This document shows, in pieces, positions 56,389 to 64,000 of a stretch of DNA of 64,000 bases (position 1 is the stretch's first letter; each line of letters opens with the position of its first letter). The position numbers and the translations under genes are program-made. Source of the DNA: Amycolatopsis sp. FDAARGOS 1241 (GTDB taxonomy: Bacteria > Actinomycetota > Actinomycetes > Mycobacteriales > Pseudonocardiaceae); the NCBI RefSeq assembly GCF_016889705.1, contig NZ_CP069526.1, positions 3,782,001 through 3,846,000 of the forward strand, read 5' to 3'. The notes under the pieces are model-generated. The model did not search any database and was not told the DNA's origin. It saw only the letters and a program-made list of their open reading frames with translations.

Positions 56389-56544
56389 CCTAAACTCATA
56401 AACCTGGATTGATCAACCTTCGCGAACCGCTCCTAACGGCAACGAAACGCGCAGTTCAGGCGCGGTCTGTCCGCCGTGGACCAGCACTGATGATCAGGCT
56501 CGCGCGGCCCGGTGAACGAGTCCGGAACTTGCCGGAAACGGCGA

Positions 56545-56580
56545 AGACCGCGCGACCCCGGGGTGGGGTTCGCGCGGCCT
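56545..56580 (-). terminator. terminator downstream of CobW gene
   Basis: Long GC-rich hairpin (GACCGCGCGACCCC against GGGGTTCGCGCGGCC) 20 bases beyond the CobW stop, with a short T run on the minus strand. Confidence 0.75.
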
Positions 56581-56599
56581 TCAGTGGCGTCGTCTGTCC

Positions 56600-57694
56600 T
56601 CAGTGGACGTGCACGGGAGTCCATTCGGGGAACGGATCGGTGGTCACCGGCTCGTCGGTGAGGCACGCCTCGAGTGCGGCCAGCAGCGGGTCGCCGGCGA
56701 AGTCGACGCCGATGAACACCAGCTCCTGCTGCGGCGCCCGCGTCACGCCTTGCGGCTCGAAGCGGGCCACCGCGCCCGCCTGCGACCACAAGCCCAGCGT
56801 GCCCGTGCGCGACGCGAGCGTGAAGAACCCCTTGGAGCGCAACACCGTCCCGAACTCGCCGGAGTCGAGCCGCGTTGTGACGAAGTCCCACAGCGGCGCC
56901 GGGTCGAACGCCCGGGTGGCGCGGAACACGACGCTCGAGATGCCGTACTCCTCGGTCTCGGGGACGTGGTCGCCGTTGAGCTCCACGACCCACCCCGGGG
57001 CCTGCTGCGCACGCGCCGGGTCGTGGCGGGCCGTGCCGAACACCCGCCGCAGTGGCACCCGGCCGAACTCCGCGGTGAGCACGTCCGCCGCCGGGTTGAG
57101 CCGCCGCAGGGCCGCCACCAGGCGCTCCGCCTCCGTGGCGGGCACGAGGTCGGTCTTGTTCAGCAGCAGCACGTCCGCGAACTCGACCTGGTCCACGAGC
57201 AGGTCCGACACGGTGCGCTCGTCGCCTTCGTACTGGTCGAGCCGGCGCTGCGCGAGCGAATCGCCGCCGGCGAGTTCGCGGCCGAAGTTCACGGCGTCGA
57301 CCACCGTGACCATGGTGTCCAGCCGCGCGCCGGAGAGCACCGGCGCGCCGTCCCCGCCGGGGAACGCGAACGTCGCGGCCACCGGCATCGGCTCCGAGAT
57401 CCCGCTCGACTCGATCAGCAGGTGGTCGAACCGGTCGTCCGCGGTCAGCCGGGCCACCTCGTCGAGCAGGTCTTCCCGCAGGGTGCAGCAGATGCACCCG
57501 TTGGTCAGCTCGACGAGGCGTTCCTCGGTGCGGGACACGCCGTCGCGCACGAGCGCGGCGTCGATGTTGACCTCGCTCATGTCGTTCACGATCACCGCGA
57601 CCCGCAGCCCGTCGCGGTTGGCGAGGATGTGGTTCAGCAACGTGGTCTTCCCGGCGCCGAGGAACCCGGACAGGACGGTGACGGGGACGCTCAC
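56600..57694 (-). CDS. CobW/P47K-family GTPase (zinc metallochaperone-like)
   Basis: A 364-residue CobW-domain GTPase with an intact P-loop [15 protein letters not shown], the metal-binding [11 protein letters not shown] (CxCC) motif and NKTDL for guanine recognition, followed by the CobW C-terminal domain (FVFIGVDF region). It starts at GTG 57694, overlapping the L32 stop. These COG0523 proteins deliver zinc or another metal under starvation. It is the last gene of the minus-strand operon running from the Zur box, so it is probably derepressed when zinc is scarce. Confidence 0.9.
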   Translation of the reverse strand: MSVPVTVLSGFLGAGKTTLLNHILANRDGLRVAVIVNDMSEVNIDAALVRDGVSRTEERLVELTNGCICCTLREDLLDEVARLTADDRFDHLLIESSGISEPMPVAATFAFPGGDGAPVLSGARLDTMVTVVDAVNFGRELAGGDSLAQRRLDQYEGDERTVSDLLVDQVEFADVLLLNKTDLVPATEAERLVAALRRLNPAADVLTAEFGRVPLRRVFGTARHDPARAQQAPGWVVELNGDHVPETEEYGISSVVFRATRAFDPAPLWDFVTTRLDSGEFGTVLRSKGFFTLASRTGTLGLWSQAGAVARFEPQGVTRAPQQELVFIGVDFAGDPLLAALEACLTDEPVTTDPFPEWTPVHVH

Positions 57695-57849
57695 CGCGAG
57701 AGCCGCTGGAAGTGCTTGATCAGCCGACGGGGGACCAGTCTGCGTTCCCCGTCGACGGTGATCGGCACGAGATCCGGCGTGACGGCTTTCCACTGCGCGC
57801 GCCGGGACCGCGTGGCGCTGCGCGACTTCTTCCGCTTGGGCACGGCCAT
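57691..57849 (-). CDS. rpmF: 50S ribosomal protein L32, zinc-independent (C-) paralogue
   Basis: A 52-residue L32. It opens [20 protein letters not shown], which is the family start, and lacks the CxxC pairs of the zinc-binding form. Overlaps both neighbours (ATGA at 57849 with L31, GTGA at 57694 with CobW). A zinc-free copy replaces the zinc ribbon version during zinc limitation, freeing metal. Confident assignment. Confidence 0.9.
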   Translation of the reverse strand: MAVPKRKKSRSATRSRRAQWKAVTPDLVPITVDGERRLVPRRLIKHFQRLSR

Positions 57850-58127
57850 CAGCGCGCACCGTCCTGACCCGTGCCGCCCTTGTCCCGGCGGCCGTAGCGG
57901 CGGTGGAACTTCTCGACCTGGCCCGCGGAGTCGACGATCCGCTGGTTGCCGGTCCAGAACGGGTGCGACCACGCGCTGATGTCGACGACCACGAGCGGGT
58001 AGGTGGTGCCGTCGGACCACTCGATCGTCCGGTCCGAGGTCGCGGTGGAGCGGGTGCGGAACGCGTCGCCGGTCGACGAGTCGCGGAACACCACGGGGTG
58101 GTAGTCGGGGTGGATGCCGGGTTTCAC
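57849..58127 (-). CDS. rpmE2: 50S ribosomal protein L31 type B, zinc-independent
   Basis: A 92-residue L31 of the cysteine-free (type B) group: [23 protein letters not shown], then [40 protein letters not shown]. No CxxC motif. GTG start 58127 overlaps the CobW-like gene stop. Second gene of the operon, presumably made when Zur releases DNA. Confidence 0.92.
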   Translation of the reverse strand: MKPGIHPDYHPVVFRDSSTGDAFRTRSTATSDRTIEWSDGTTYPLVVVDISAWSHPFWTGNQRIVDSAGQVEKFHRRYGRRDKGGTGQDGAR

Positions 58128-59371
58128 TGCGGTTCGTCCTTCCGGTTGGCGGCGCTGACGTGCCGGTCTTGTTCTTCGGTGGCGTCACACGGGTCTTCGT
58201 GCCGTTCGCCGAACGGGTCGGGGTAGCTGCGCCAGGCAGCTTCTCCATCGGCCAGCTCCTCGTCGGTCAGCAGCGCGCCCCGCAGCGCGTCCTCGAGGTC
58301 GCGCGGGGCCGCCAGATCGGTGACCACCACGAGCTCCTGCGCCCGGTCGCCCCAGACCTCGTGCCAGCGCAGCGACGCCAGCGTGCGGCGTTCGGGGGAG
58401 ACGTCGGCCCAGTCCGGCCCGTGCGGGGACGCGAGCCACGGTCCGGCGTGCCCGAGGGCCAGGCCGCCGCCGGCCGACTCGAGCCAGAACGCGACGTCGG
58501 GCCGGCTCGCCACCCAAACGCGGCCGCGGGTGCGGACCACGCCGCCGAGCAACGTGTCGATCGCCTCGTGCAGGCGCTCGGGGTGGAACGGCCGCTGCGC
58601 GGTGAACGTGAGTACCTCGATGCCGCACTCCGCGTGCAGTGGCGGCTGGCCGCGCAGCAGGGCGCCGTGCAGGTCGGTGACCTCGCCGCGGCGGGCGCGC
58701 TCGGGCACGGCGGCGAGCAGCGCAGCCGCGTCCGTCCGGCTGAGCTCGACCCGCGGGACCGACGGTGCGACGCGGTCGAGCACGGCCGCGGACTTGGCCG
58801 CGCACCACGCATCCGGCGCCGCACCCGCGAGCACCAGGACGTCGGCGAACTCCACCTGCGCCAGCGCGACCTGGGCGACCGTCCGCTCGTCCTCAGGACT
58901 GCCCTGCAGGCCGCGTTCGAGCAGCAGCTCGTCGCCGGACGCGTCGGCCAGCCACGTGGCGCAGTCGACGACGGTGTACACGGCTTCGATCCCGACGTCG
59001 TCGCTCACGGGCCGGTCGCCGACGAGGACGTTGGCGATCGCCCAGCTCACGGGCTCGGGCTCCATGGCCTCGTCGAGGCGCACGACGATCCGGTCGACGT
59101 CGGGGCGGCGGGCGAGCCGGCGCAGCAGGGGGAGCAGGTCTTCGCGCAGGGTGCAGTTCACGCAGCCGTGGGCGAGCTCGAGCGCGGTGAGCTCTTCGCG
59201 GGCGCCGAGGCGGATCCGCCGGCGCACGACGCCGCTGCCGATCTGCCGCAGGTCGTGGTGGACCACGGCGACGCCGGGGCCGGCGCGGCGCAGCAGTTCG
59301 GCGAGCTCGTCGTCGGGATCGGCGGCGAGCCCGCTGACGAGCACGAGCGGGACACGCGGGTGTGGGGTCAC
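58124..59371 (-). CDS. CobW-like protein lacking the GTP-binding P-loop
   Basis: A 415-residue CobW-family protein. The region that should hold the P-loop reads [15 protein letters not shown], so the GxxxxGKT/S motif is absent, and the NKxD motif is replaced around [10 protein letters not shown]. The metal motif is [11 protein letters not shown] (CxxC, not CxCC). The C-terminal CobW domain is present ([20 protein letters not shown]). First gene of the minus-strand operon behind the Zur box. In mycobacteria a CobW-related protein of the C- ribosomal operon (Mrf) is reported to help recruit a ribosome hibernation factor during zinc starvation; this protein could be its counterpart, by context only. 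Confidence 0.82.
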   Translation of the reverse strand: MTPHPRVPLVLVSGLAADPDDELAELLRRAGPGVAVVHHDLRQIGSGVVRRRIRLGAREELTALELAHGCVNCTLREDLLPLLRRLARRPDVDRIVVRLDEAMEPEPVSWAIANVLVGDRPVSDDVGIEAVYTVVDCATWLADASGDELLLERGLQGSPEDERTVAQVALAQVEFADVLVLAGAAPDAWCAAKSAAVLDRVAPSVPRVELSRTDAAALLAAVPERARRGEVTDLHGALLRGQPPLHAECGIEVLTFTAQRPFHPERLHEAIDTLLGGVVRTRGRVWVASRPDVAFWLESAGGGLALGHAGPWLASPHGPDWADVSPERRTLASLRWHEVWGDRAQELVVVTDLAAPRDLEDALRGALLTDEELADGEAAWRSYPDPFGERHEDPCDATEEQDRHVSAANRKDEPQ

Positions 59372-59413
59372 TGAAGCTCCAGTCGACGGGACGGGGTACG
59401 GTGGCAGCTTAAT

Positions 59414-59428
59414 TGAAAACGAATGTCA
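59414..59428. promoter_or_regulatory. Zur box (zinc uptake regulator site)
   Basis: TGAAAACGAATGTCA, a 7-1-7 palindrome matching the actinobacterial Zur consensus TGAAAATGATTTTCA at 12 of 15 positions. It sits in the divergent promoter between the CobW-like gene (59371) and rpmB (59449), the classical place for zinc control of the C- ribosomal protein genes. Confidence 0.85.
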
Positions 59429-59448
59429 CTATCAACTAGGGAGGGGCC

Positions 59449-59685
59449 GTGTCAGCCGTGTGCCAGGTCACCGGCCGCAAGCCGGGCTACGGCAAACAGG
59501 TCTCGCACTCGCACCGCCGAACGTCGCGGCGCTGGGAGCCGAACCTGCAGACCCGCCGCTACTACGTGCCGAGCCTCGGCCGGACGGTGCGGCTCAAGGT
59601 GTCCGCGAAGGGCATGAAGACGATCGACAAACGCGGCATCGACGCGGTCGTCACCGAATTGGGCGCGAAGGGGGTGAAGCTCTAG
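59449..59685 (+). CDS. rpmB: 50S ribosomal protein L28, C- paralogue
   Basis: A 78-residue L28 starting at GTG 59449 behind GGGAGGGG. It opens [34 protein letters not shown]; only one cysteine remains, so the zinc site of the C+ form is lost. The next gene's ATG follows its TAG with no spacer. First gene of the plus-strand zinc-responsive operon. Confidence 0.93.
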   Translation: MSAVCQVTGRKPGYGKQVSHSHRRTSRRWEPNLQTRRYYVPSLGRTVRLKVSAKGMKTIDKRGIDAVVTELGAKGVKL

Positions 59686-59853
59686 ATGGCGAAGAGCACC
59701 GACGTCCGGCCGATCGTGAAGCTGCGGTCCATCGCCGGGACCGGCTACACGTACGTGACCAGGAAGAACCGCCGCAACGATCCCGACCGGCTGGTCCTGC
59801 GCAAGTACGACCCCGTGGCACGCAAGCACGTCGAGTTCAAGGAAGAGCGCTGA
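59686..59853 (+). CDS. rpmG: 50S ribosomal protein L33, C- paralogue
   Basis: A 55-residue L33 with family strands [42 protein letters not shown] and no cysteines. ATG 59686 directly follows the L28 stop, and its TGA overlaps the ATG of S14. Zinc-free replacement for the CxxC-containing L33. Confidence 0.93.
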   Translation: MAKSTDVRPIVKLRSIAGTGYTYVTRKNRRNDPDRLVLRKYDPVARKHVEFKEER

Positions 59854-60158
59854 TGGCCAAGAAGTCGAAGATCGCGAAGAACGAACAACGGAAGGTCATC
59901 GCGGCGCGCTACGTCGAGCGGCGCCGGGCGCTCAAGGCGGTCATCGCCTCGCCTTCGGCCTCGTCGCAGGAGAAGGCGGACGCGGTGGTGGCGCTACAGC
60001 GCATGCCGCGCGACGCGAGCGCCACGCGCATCCGCAACCGCGACGCCGCAGACGGCCGCCCGCGCGGGTACCTGCGCAAGTTCGGCCTGTCCCGCGTGCG
60101 CGTGCGGCAGCTGGCGCACCGCGGCGAGCTGCCCGGCGTCTCGAAGTCGAGCTGGTGA
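59853..60158 (+). CDS. rpsN: 30S ribosomal protein S14, C- paralogue
   Basis: A 101-residue long-form S14 ([20 protein letters not shown], then [38 protein letters not shown]). No cysteine zinc ligands. Its ATG lies in the overlap with L33, and the S18 GTG overlaps its end. Third gene of the operon. Confidence 0.93.
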   Translation: MAKKSKIAKNEQRKVIAARYVERRRALKAVIASPSASSQEKADAVVALQRMPRDASATRIRNRDAADGRPRGYLRKFGLSRVRVRQLAHRGELPGVSKSSW

Positions 60159-60406
60159 GCCGGATGCCGAAGCCCGGTCGTGACCGCGCCGCCCGCAAGC
60201 GGGTGAACCCCTTGCACGCCCGCGGGATCACCGTCGTCGACTGGAAGGACGTGGACCTGCTGCGCACGTTCATCTCCGACCGCGGCAAGATCCGCGCCCG
60301 CCGGGTCACCGGCTTGACGCCGCAGCAGCAGAAGCAGGTGGCCGCGGCGATCAAGAACGCGCGGGAGATGGCGTTGCTGCCGTATCCGGTCGCCGCGCGA
60401 GGCTGA
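60155..60406 (+). CDS. rpsR: 30S ribosomal protein S18, C- paralogue
   Basis: An 83-residue S18 ([54 protein letters not shown] is the family core). GTG start 60155 overlaps the S14 stop. No cysteines. Last gene of the operon, followed by a strong hairpin. Confidence 0.93.
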   Translation: MSRMPKPGRDRAARKRVNPLHARGITVVDWKDVDLLRTFISDRGKIRARRVTGLTPQQQKQVAAAIKNAREMALLPYPVAARG

Positions 60407-60414
60407 CGCGGGCC

Positions 60415-60447
60415 CGTCCCGGAGGCCGTGGCCCGGCCTCCGGGACG
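60415..60447 (+). terminator. terminator of the C- ribosomal protein operon
   Basis: Perfect 13-base stem CGTCCCGGAGGCC/GGCCTCCGGGACG with a seven-base loop, nine bases after the S18 stop. No T tract. Confidence 0.75.
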
Positions 60448-60607
60448 GCGCGTGATGCTCACCGCACCGCGGAGACGGCCGAACCGCGCCGTTCGCCGGC
60501 GCGACGGGGCCGGCGCTGCTCACCGGTGCCGACCGGGTGCTGCGGGCCTCGGCGGAGTCGCGGCCCTGCCGCAGCGCGCGACGGGACGGGCAGGCAGACT
60601 TCCCGGC

Positions 60608-61825
60608 ATGGACGACCCGCACTACCTCTCCGGACTCCAGCTCGCCGGCCGTCGCGTCGTGATGGTCGGGGGCGGCTCGGTCGCCCAGCGCCGCCTGCCG
60701 CGGCTCATTCGCGCGGGCGCGCGCGTCGAGCTGGTGTCACCGCACACGACGCCGTCGGTGAGCGCGATGGCCGACGCGGGTGAGCTCGTGTGGCACGAGC
60801 GCCGCTACGCCGAGGGTGATCTTGCCGGCGCCTGGTACGCGCTCGCGTGCACCGACGACCCCGAGGTCAACGCCGCCGTGTGCGCCGAGGCCGAGCGCGA
60901 GCGGGTCTTCTGCGTGCGCGCCGACGAGGGGGAGTCCGGCAGCGCCGTGACACCCGCGTCGGGCCGCCACGGCGGGCTGCTGTTCGGCGTCCTGTCCGGC
61001 GGCGAGCCGCTGCGCTCGGCGGCCGTGCGCGACAGCGTCCTCGACGCCTTGCACGCCGGAACCGTCCTCGACGGCCGCGTTCCCCGTGCCGACGACACCG
61101 AACTGCCGGGCGTCGCGCTCGTCGGCGGCGGCCCGGGCGACCCGGACCTCATCACCGTGCGCGGCCGCCGGCTGCTCTCGCGCGCCGACGTCGTCGTCGT
61201 CGACCGGCTGGCGCCGCGTGAGCTGCTCGACGAACTCGCGCCCGAGGTCGAGGTCGTCGACGCCGCGAAGATCCCCTACGGCCGGGCCGCGAGCCAGGAC
61301 GTCATCAACCGCACCCTCGTCGAGAAGGCCCAGGAGGGCAAGTTCGTCGTCCGCCTGAAGGGTGGCGACCCGTACCTCTTCGGCCGCGGTTTCGAGGAAG
61401 TGCAGGCGTGCGTGGCCGCGGGCGTCCCGGTGACCATGGTCCCCGGCATCACGAGCGCCTTCGCGGTGCCGGCCGTCGCCGACGTCCCGGTTACCCACCG
61501 CGGCGTCGCCCACGAAGTCGTGGTCGTGTCGGGCCACGTCGCGCCGGGCGACCCGCGCTCGCTCGTCGACTGGTCCGTGCTCGCCCGGCTGAGCGGCACC
61601 ATCGTACTGATGATGGGCGTCGAACGCCTGCCCCAGTTCGCCGCGGCCCTGCTCGACGGCGGCCGCCCCGCCGACACCCCGGCCACCGTCATCGAAGACG
61701 GCACGATGCGCACGCAGCGCACACTGCGCTCGACCTTGGCCAAGGTCGCCGACGAAGCCGCGGCCGCGGGCGTGAAGCCGCCGGCGGTGATCGTGTTCGG
61801 TCCGGTGGCCGGCCTGGCCCGGTGA
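60608..61825 (+). CDS. cysG: siroheme synthase (CysG): precorrin-2 dehydrogenase/uroporphyrinogen-III methyltransferase
   Basis: A 405-residue bifunctional enzyme. The N-terminal half holds an NAD-binding GGGSVAQRRLPRL motif (dehydrogenase/ferrochelatase), and the C-terminal half the SUMT methyltransferase signatures GGGPGDPDLITVRG, VRLKGGDPYLFGRGFEE and PGITSAFAVPA. It makes siroheme, the cofactor of sulfite and nitrite reductases. ATG 60608 (MDDPHYLSGLQLAGRRVVMV) fits the family. Shorter than E. coli CysG (about 457), as in many actinobacteria. Monocistronic. Confidence 0.92.
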   Translation: MDDPHYLSGLQLAGRRVVMVGGGSVAQRRLPRLIRAGARVELVSPHTTPSVSAMADAGELVWHERRYAEGDLAGAWYALACTDDPEVNAAVCAEAERERVFCVRADEGESGSAVTPASGRHGGLLFGVLSGGEPLRSAAVRDSVLDALHAGTVLDGRVPRADDTELPGVALVGGGPGDPDLITVRGRRLLSRADVVVVDRLAPRELLDELAPEVEVVDAAKIPYGRAASQDVINRTLVEKAQEGKFVVRLKGGDPYLFGRGFEEVQACVAAGVPVTMVPGITSAFAVPAVADVPVTHRGVAHEVVVVSGHVAPGDPRSLVDWSVLARLSGTIVLMMGVERLPQFAAALLDGGRPADTPATVIEDGTMRTQRTLRSTLAKVADEAAAAGVKPPAVIVFGPVAGLAR

Positions 61826-61829
61826 GGGC

Positions 61830-62705
61830 TCAGCTCTCGTAGCAGCGCTCGGCGAAGTCCTTGATCGCCGCCGTGAGGCGCTGGGGGTCCATGCGGAGTT
61901 CGACCGGGCTGCGCGCCTGGACGAACTCCGCGTTCGGCATGTCCGCGGCCAGCGTGTCGGCGTCGCCGAACGGGTGGATGGGGTCGCCTTCGTGGCCGAT
62001 GACCAGGGCGGGCGTGGCCAGCGAGCGGCGGATCGACTTGGGGGGTGCGATCCGGCCGAACAGCACGCCGTGCAGGAGCGCCGCCATGGGCTCGGGCTGC
62101 TGGGTCAGGGTGTCGGTGACGACGTCGACCCACTGGCTGCCGTGCGGCACCAGGTTGGCGGCCAGCGCCACGCCGCGCACGGTCACGGGCAGGAAGCGCG
62201 CCGCGAACAGCAGCGGGGCGAACGTGAGCAGGCCGGCGACGATCGCGTTGTCCAGCACCGGCATCTCGACCACCAGGCCGCGTGCCCGCGCCGGGTCGGC
62301 CACCGCCACCTCGAGTGCGACGTTGGCGCCGAGCGACGTCCCGCCGATCACCGCCGACGGCAGCTCGAGGTGGTCCAGCAGCGCGACAGCCTGCTCGCCG
62401 AACGCCGGCATCGAGTAGCGCCACGACTCGGCCGGCCGGGCGGAGTCGCCGTGGCCCAGCAGGTCGAGGGTGACCACGCGGTACCCCGCGCGGGCGAGAC
62501 GGCGGGCCAGGGGCGCGTGCATCCGGCGGGTGAACATGATCCCGTGCATCAGCACCACGACGCGGTCGCCGGTGCCGTACTCGGTGTAGCAGAGCCGCTG
62601 CCCGCCGACGGTGAACGAGCCCGACAGCTCGATCGGCCGGGTGCGGCGCGCGGGCACCGGATCCGGCGGCGGGACGTCGACGGCGGGGACGGGGGCCGGG
62701 CTCAT
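61830..62705 (-). CDS. alpha/beta hydrolase
   Basis: A 291-residue hydrolase starting at ATG 62705 with GGAAGG upstream; a longer frame exists upstream but lacks support. It has an oxyanion segment LMHGIMFTRRMH, nucleophile GGTSLGANVAL (Ser in the GxSxG elbow), acid HEGDPIHPF and a likely late His around NAEFVQA, although the terminal His is not obvious. Substrate unknown. Diverges from the crotonase gene with 104 bases between. Confidence 0.82.
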   Translation of the reverse strand: MSPAPVPAVDVPPPDPVPARRTRPIELSGSFTVGGQRLCYTEYGTGDRVVVLMHGIMFTRRMHAPLARRLARAGYRVVTLDLLGHGDSARPAESWRYSMPAFGEQAVALLDHLELPSAVIGGTSLGANVALEVAVADPARARGLVVEMPVLDNAIVAGLLTFAPLLFAARFLPVTVRGVALAANLVPHGSQWVDVVTDTLTQQPEPMAALLHGVLFGRIAPPKSIRRSLATPALVIGHEGDPIHPFGDADTLAADMPNAEFVQARSPVELRMDPQRLTAAIKDFAERCYES

Positions 62706-62809
62706 GCGCCACCTTCCTCTCGTGGTCGAGGGCCGCTTCGATCTCTCGCTCCCCACACAGGAAAGCATCCCGGGACCGAATTGGCACAGCGTCAACCGGA
62801 TGGGTCAAG

Positions 62810-63661
62810 ATGACGGACATGACCGCACCTGCTGACGCCCTGCCCGCTCTCGTCTCGCTGCAAGTCGACCTCGAGGGCGCCATCGCCGAGGTCACGTTGC
62901 TCGGCCCGGCGAAGGGCAATGCCATGGGCCCCGACTTCTGGCGGGAGCTGCCGCTGGTGTTCGGCGCCCTCGACGCCGACCCGCGCGTGCGTGCGATCGT
63001 GCTCACCGGCAGCGGGGCGCACTTCTCCTACGGTCTCGACCTGCCCGCGATGATGGGCGGCTGGGCACCGCTGCTCGCCGGCGACGCGCTCGCCGGTCCG
63101 CGCACGGAGTTCCACCAGGAGGTGCGGCGCCTGCAGGAGGCCGTCAGCTCGATCGCCGAGTGCCGCAAGCCCGTGATCGCCGCAGTCTCCGGCTGGTGCG
63201 TCGGCGGCGGCGTCGACGTGATCAGCGCGGCCGACATCCGCCTCGCCAGTGCCGACGCCAAGTTCAGCGTCCGCGAGGTCAAGGTCGCGATCGTCGCCGA
63301 CCTCGGCAGCCTGCAGCGGCTCGCGACGATCGTCGGTGAAGGCCACGTGCGTGAGCTCGCCCTGACCGGCAAGGACGTCGACGCCGCGCGCGCCGAGAAG
63401 ATCGGCCTGGTCAACGACGTGTACCCCGACCGGGAGACGCTGCTCGCCGAGGCGCGCGAAGTCGCCGCCGACATCGCCGCGAACCCGCCGCTGGTCGTGC
63501 AGGGCACCAAGCAGGTCCTCGCCGCCGGCACCGAACGACAGGTCGCCGACGGCCTGCGCTACGTCGCCGCGTGGAACGCCGCGTTCCTGCCGAGCAGGGA
63601 CCTCGCCGAGGCCGTGCAGGCGTTCCTCGAGCGGCGAGCGCCGGAGTTCAAGGGCGAGTAG
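62810..63661 (+). CDS. dienoyl-CoA isomerase-like crotonase
   Basis: A 283-residue crotonase-fold enzyme. The segment GGGVDVISAADIRLASADAKFSVREVKVAIVADLGSLQRL contains Asp in place of the first hydratase Glu and the Glu/Asp pair (REV, VAD) characteristic of delta3,5-delta2,4-dienoyl-CoA isomerase (ECH1). Thus isomerisation of unsaturated acyl-CoA is likelier than hydration. A start at ATG 62810 (MTDMTAPAD) is used; a second Met follows three codons later. It precedes an acyl-CoA synthetase gene with 34 bases between, so both may be co-transcribed. Confidence 0.85.
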   Translation: MTDMTAPADALPALVSLQVDLEGAIAEVTLLGPAKGNAMGPDFWRELPLVFGALDADPRVRAIVLTGSGAHFSYGLDLPAMMGGWAPLLAGDALAGPRTEFHQEVRRLQEAVSSIAECRKPVIAAVSGWCVGGGVDVISAADIRLASADAKFSVREVKVAIVADLGSLQRLATIVGEGHVRELALTGKDVDAARAEKIGLVNDVYPDRETLLAEAREVAADIAANPPLVVQGTKQVLAAGTERQVADGLRYVAAWNAAFLPSRDLAEAVQAFLERRAPEFKGE

Positions 63662-63695
63662 AACAGGCACGTACGCGAGCAAGAGGGAGTACGAC

Positions 63696-64000
63696 GTGAG
63701 CAATGGCGCTTCGGAGAGCTACCGGGTCTTCCGTGAGGCGCGGGACTACCTGCAGGCCAACCGCGAGGACTACGACACCGCCCGCCGCGATTTCGCCTGG
63801 CCGCAGCCGGCGGAGTTCAACTGGGCGCTCGACTGGTTCGACGTGGTGGCCCGCGACCCCGCGAACGCGCAGCGGTACGCGCTCTGGATCGTCGAGGAGG
63901 ACGGCTCCGAGAACCGCTGGACGTTCCCGGAGATGTCCGCCCGCTCGAACCAGGTGGCCAACTGGCTGCGCCGCCTGGGGGTCGCGCGCGGTGACCGGCT
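63696..64000 (+). CDS. acyl-CoA synthetase, N-terminal part (cut by window end)
   Basis: First 101 residues of an AMP-forming acyl/acetyl-CoA synthetase family protein: YLQANREDYDTARRDFAWPQPAEFNWALDWFDVVA and WTFPEMSARSNQVANWLRRLGVARGDRL, the segment before the first adenylation strands. GTG 63696 with AGAGGGAG upstream. Runs off the window. Likely activates the substrate of the preceding isomerase. Confidence 0.82.
   Translation, partial: MSNGASESYRVFREARDYLQANREDYDTARRDFAWPQPAEFNWALDWFDVVARDPANAQRYALWIVEEDGSENRWTFPEMSARSNQVANWLRRLGVARGDR

Overview
The DNA is high-GC throughout. It carries families typical of filamentous actinomycetes: actinobacterial-type integration host factor, F420/FMN luciferase-like oxidoreductases, an MpaB/DUF2236 oxygenase, PaaX and PadR regulators, and very large serine/threonine kinase-histidine kinase hybrids. 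A Pseudonocardiales chromosome (Amycolatopsis-like) is the best guess; this is inference from gene content, not a search.

Layout. 0-9.6 kb: a secreted serine protease, then a tightly overlapping minus-strand operon of acyl-CoA ligase, molybdenum hydroxylase large subunit, enoyl-CoA hydratase, FAD subunit and a fused [2Fe-2S]/CoxG-like subunit, followed by a beta-lactamase-fold hydrolase. A PadR gene diverges from it across a small palindrome. 9.9-10.7 kb: two DUF190 genes behind a clear fluoride riboswitch, with no fluoride channel gene nearby. 10.9-21.4 kb: two paralogous ~1,650-residue proteins in tandem, each Ser/Thr kinase + P-loop ATPase + long helical middle + GAF + histidine kinase.

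21.9-33.4 kb is a compound genomic island at an intact tRNA-Pro(GGG). A 45-bp perfect direct repeat of the tRNA 3' end (24434 and 33294) bounds the inner element, and a degraded ~190-bp copy (21958) bounds an older tandem element. Each element has integrase remnants next to its tRNA-side end. Cargo includes an IS5-type transposase relic, a secreted protein, a HEAT-repeat protein, a small P-loop protein, a two-gene membrane system (Ig/PKD-like repeats + coiled coil, with an overlapping partner), a truncated GNAT gene, a frameshifted FlgT-like gene, a cupin and an mIHF-like DNA-binding protein.

33.5-39 kb: alginate lyase-like enzyme, PaaX-family regulator coupled to an enoyl-CoA hydratase, ABC-F ATPase, PPOX-fold protein. 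38.9-48.5 kb contains an unusual concentration of broken genes: a formyltransferase C-terminus abutting a headless FecCD permease (scar of a siderophore locus), a second FecCD permease, a DinB-like gene with a 17-bp duplication, a four-gene ssu (alkanesulfonate) operon and an MpaB oxygenase, nearly all with single-base frameshifts. Either the region is decaying or the assembly is poor there.

48-56 kb: TetR regulator with a perfect operator palindrome, luciferase-like oxidoreductase, MFS transporter coupled to a PLP decarboxylase, and a MarR-MFS-dienelactone hydrolase operon. 56.6-60.4 kb: a textbook zinc-starvation locus, in which two divergent operons around a Zur-like box encode cysteine-poor paralogues of L28, L33, S14, S18, L31 and L32, plus an intact CobW GTPase and a CobW-like protein without a P-loop. 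60.6-64 kb: siroheme synthase, an alpha/beta hydrolase, a dienoyl-CoA isomerase-like crotonase and the start of an acyl-CoA synthetase.
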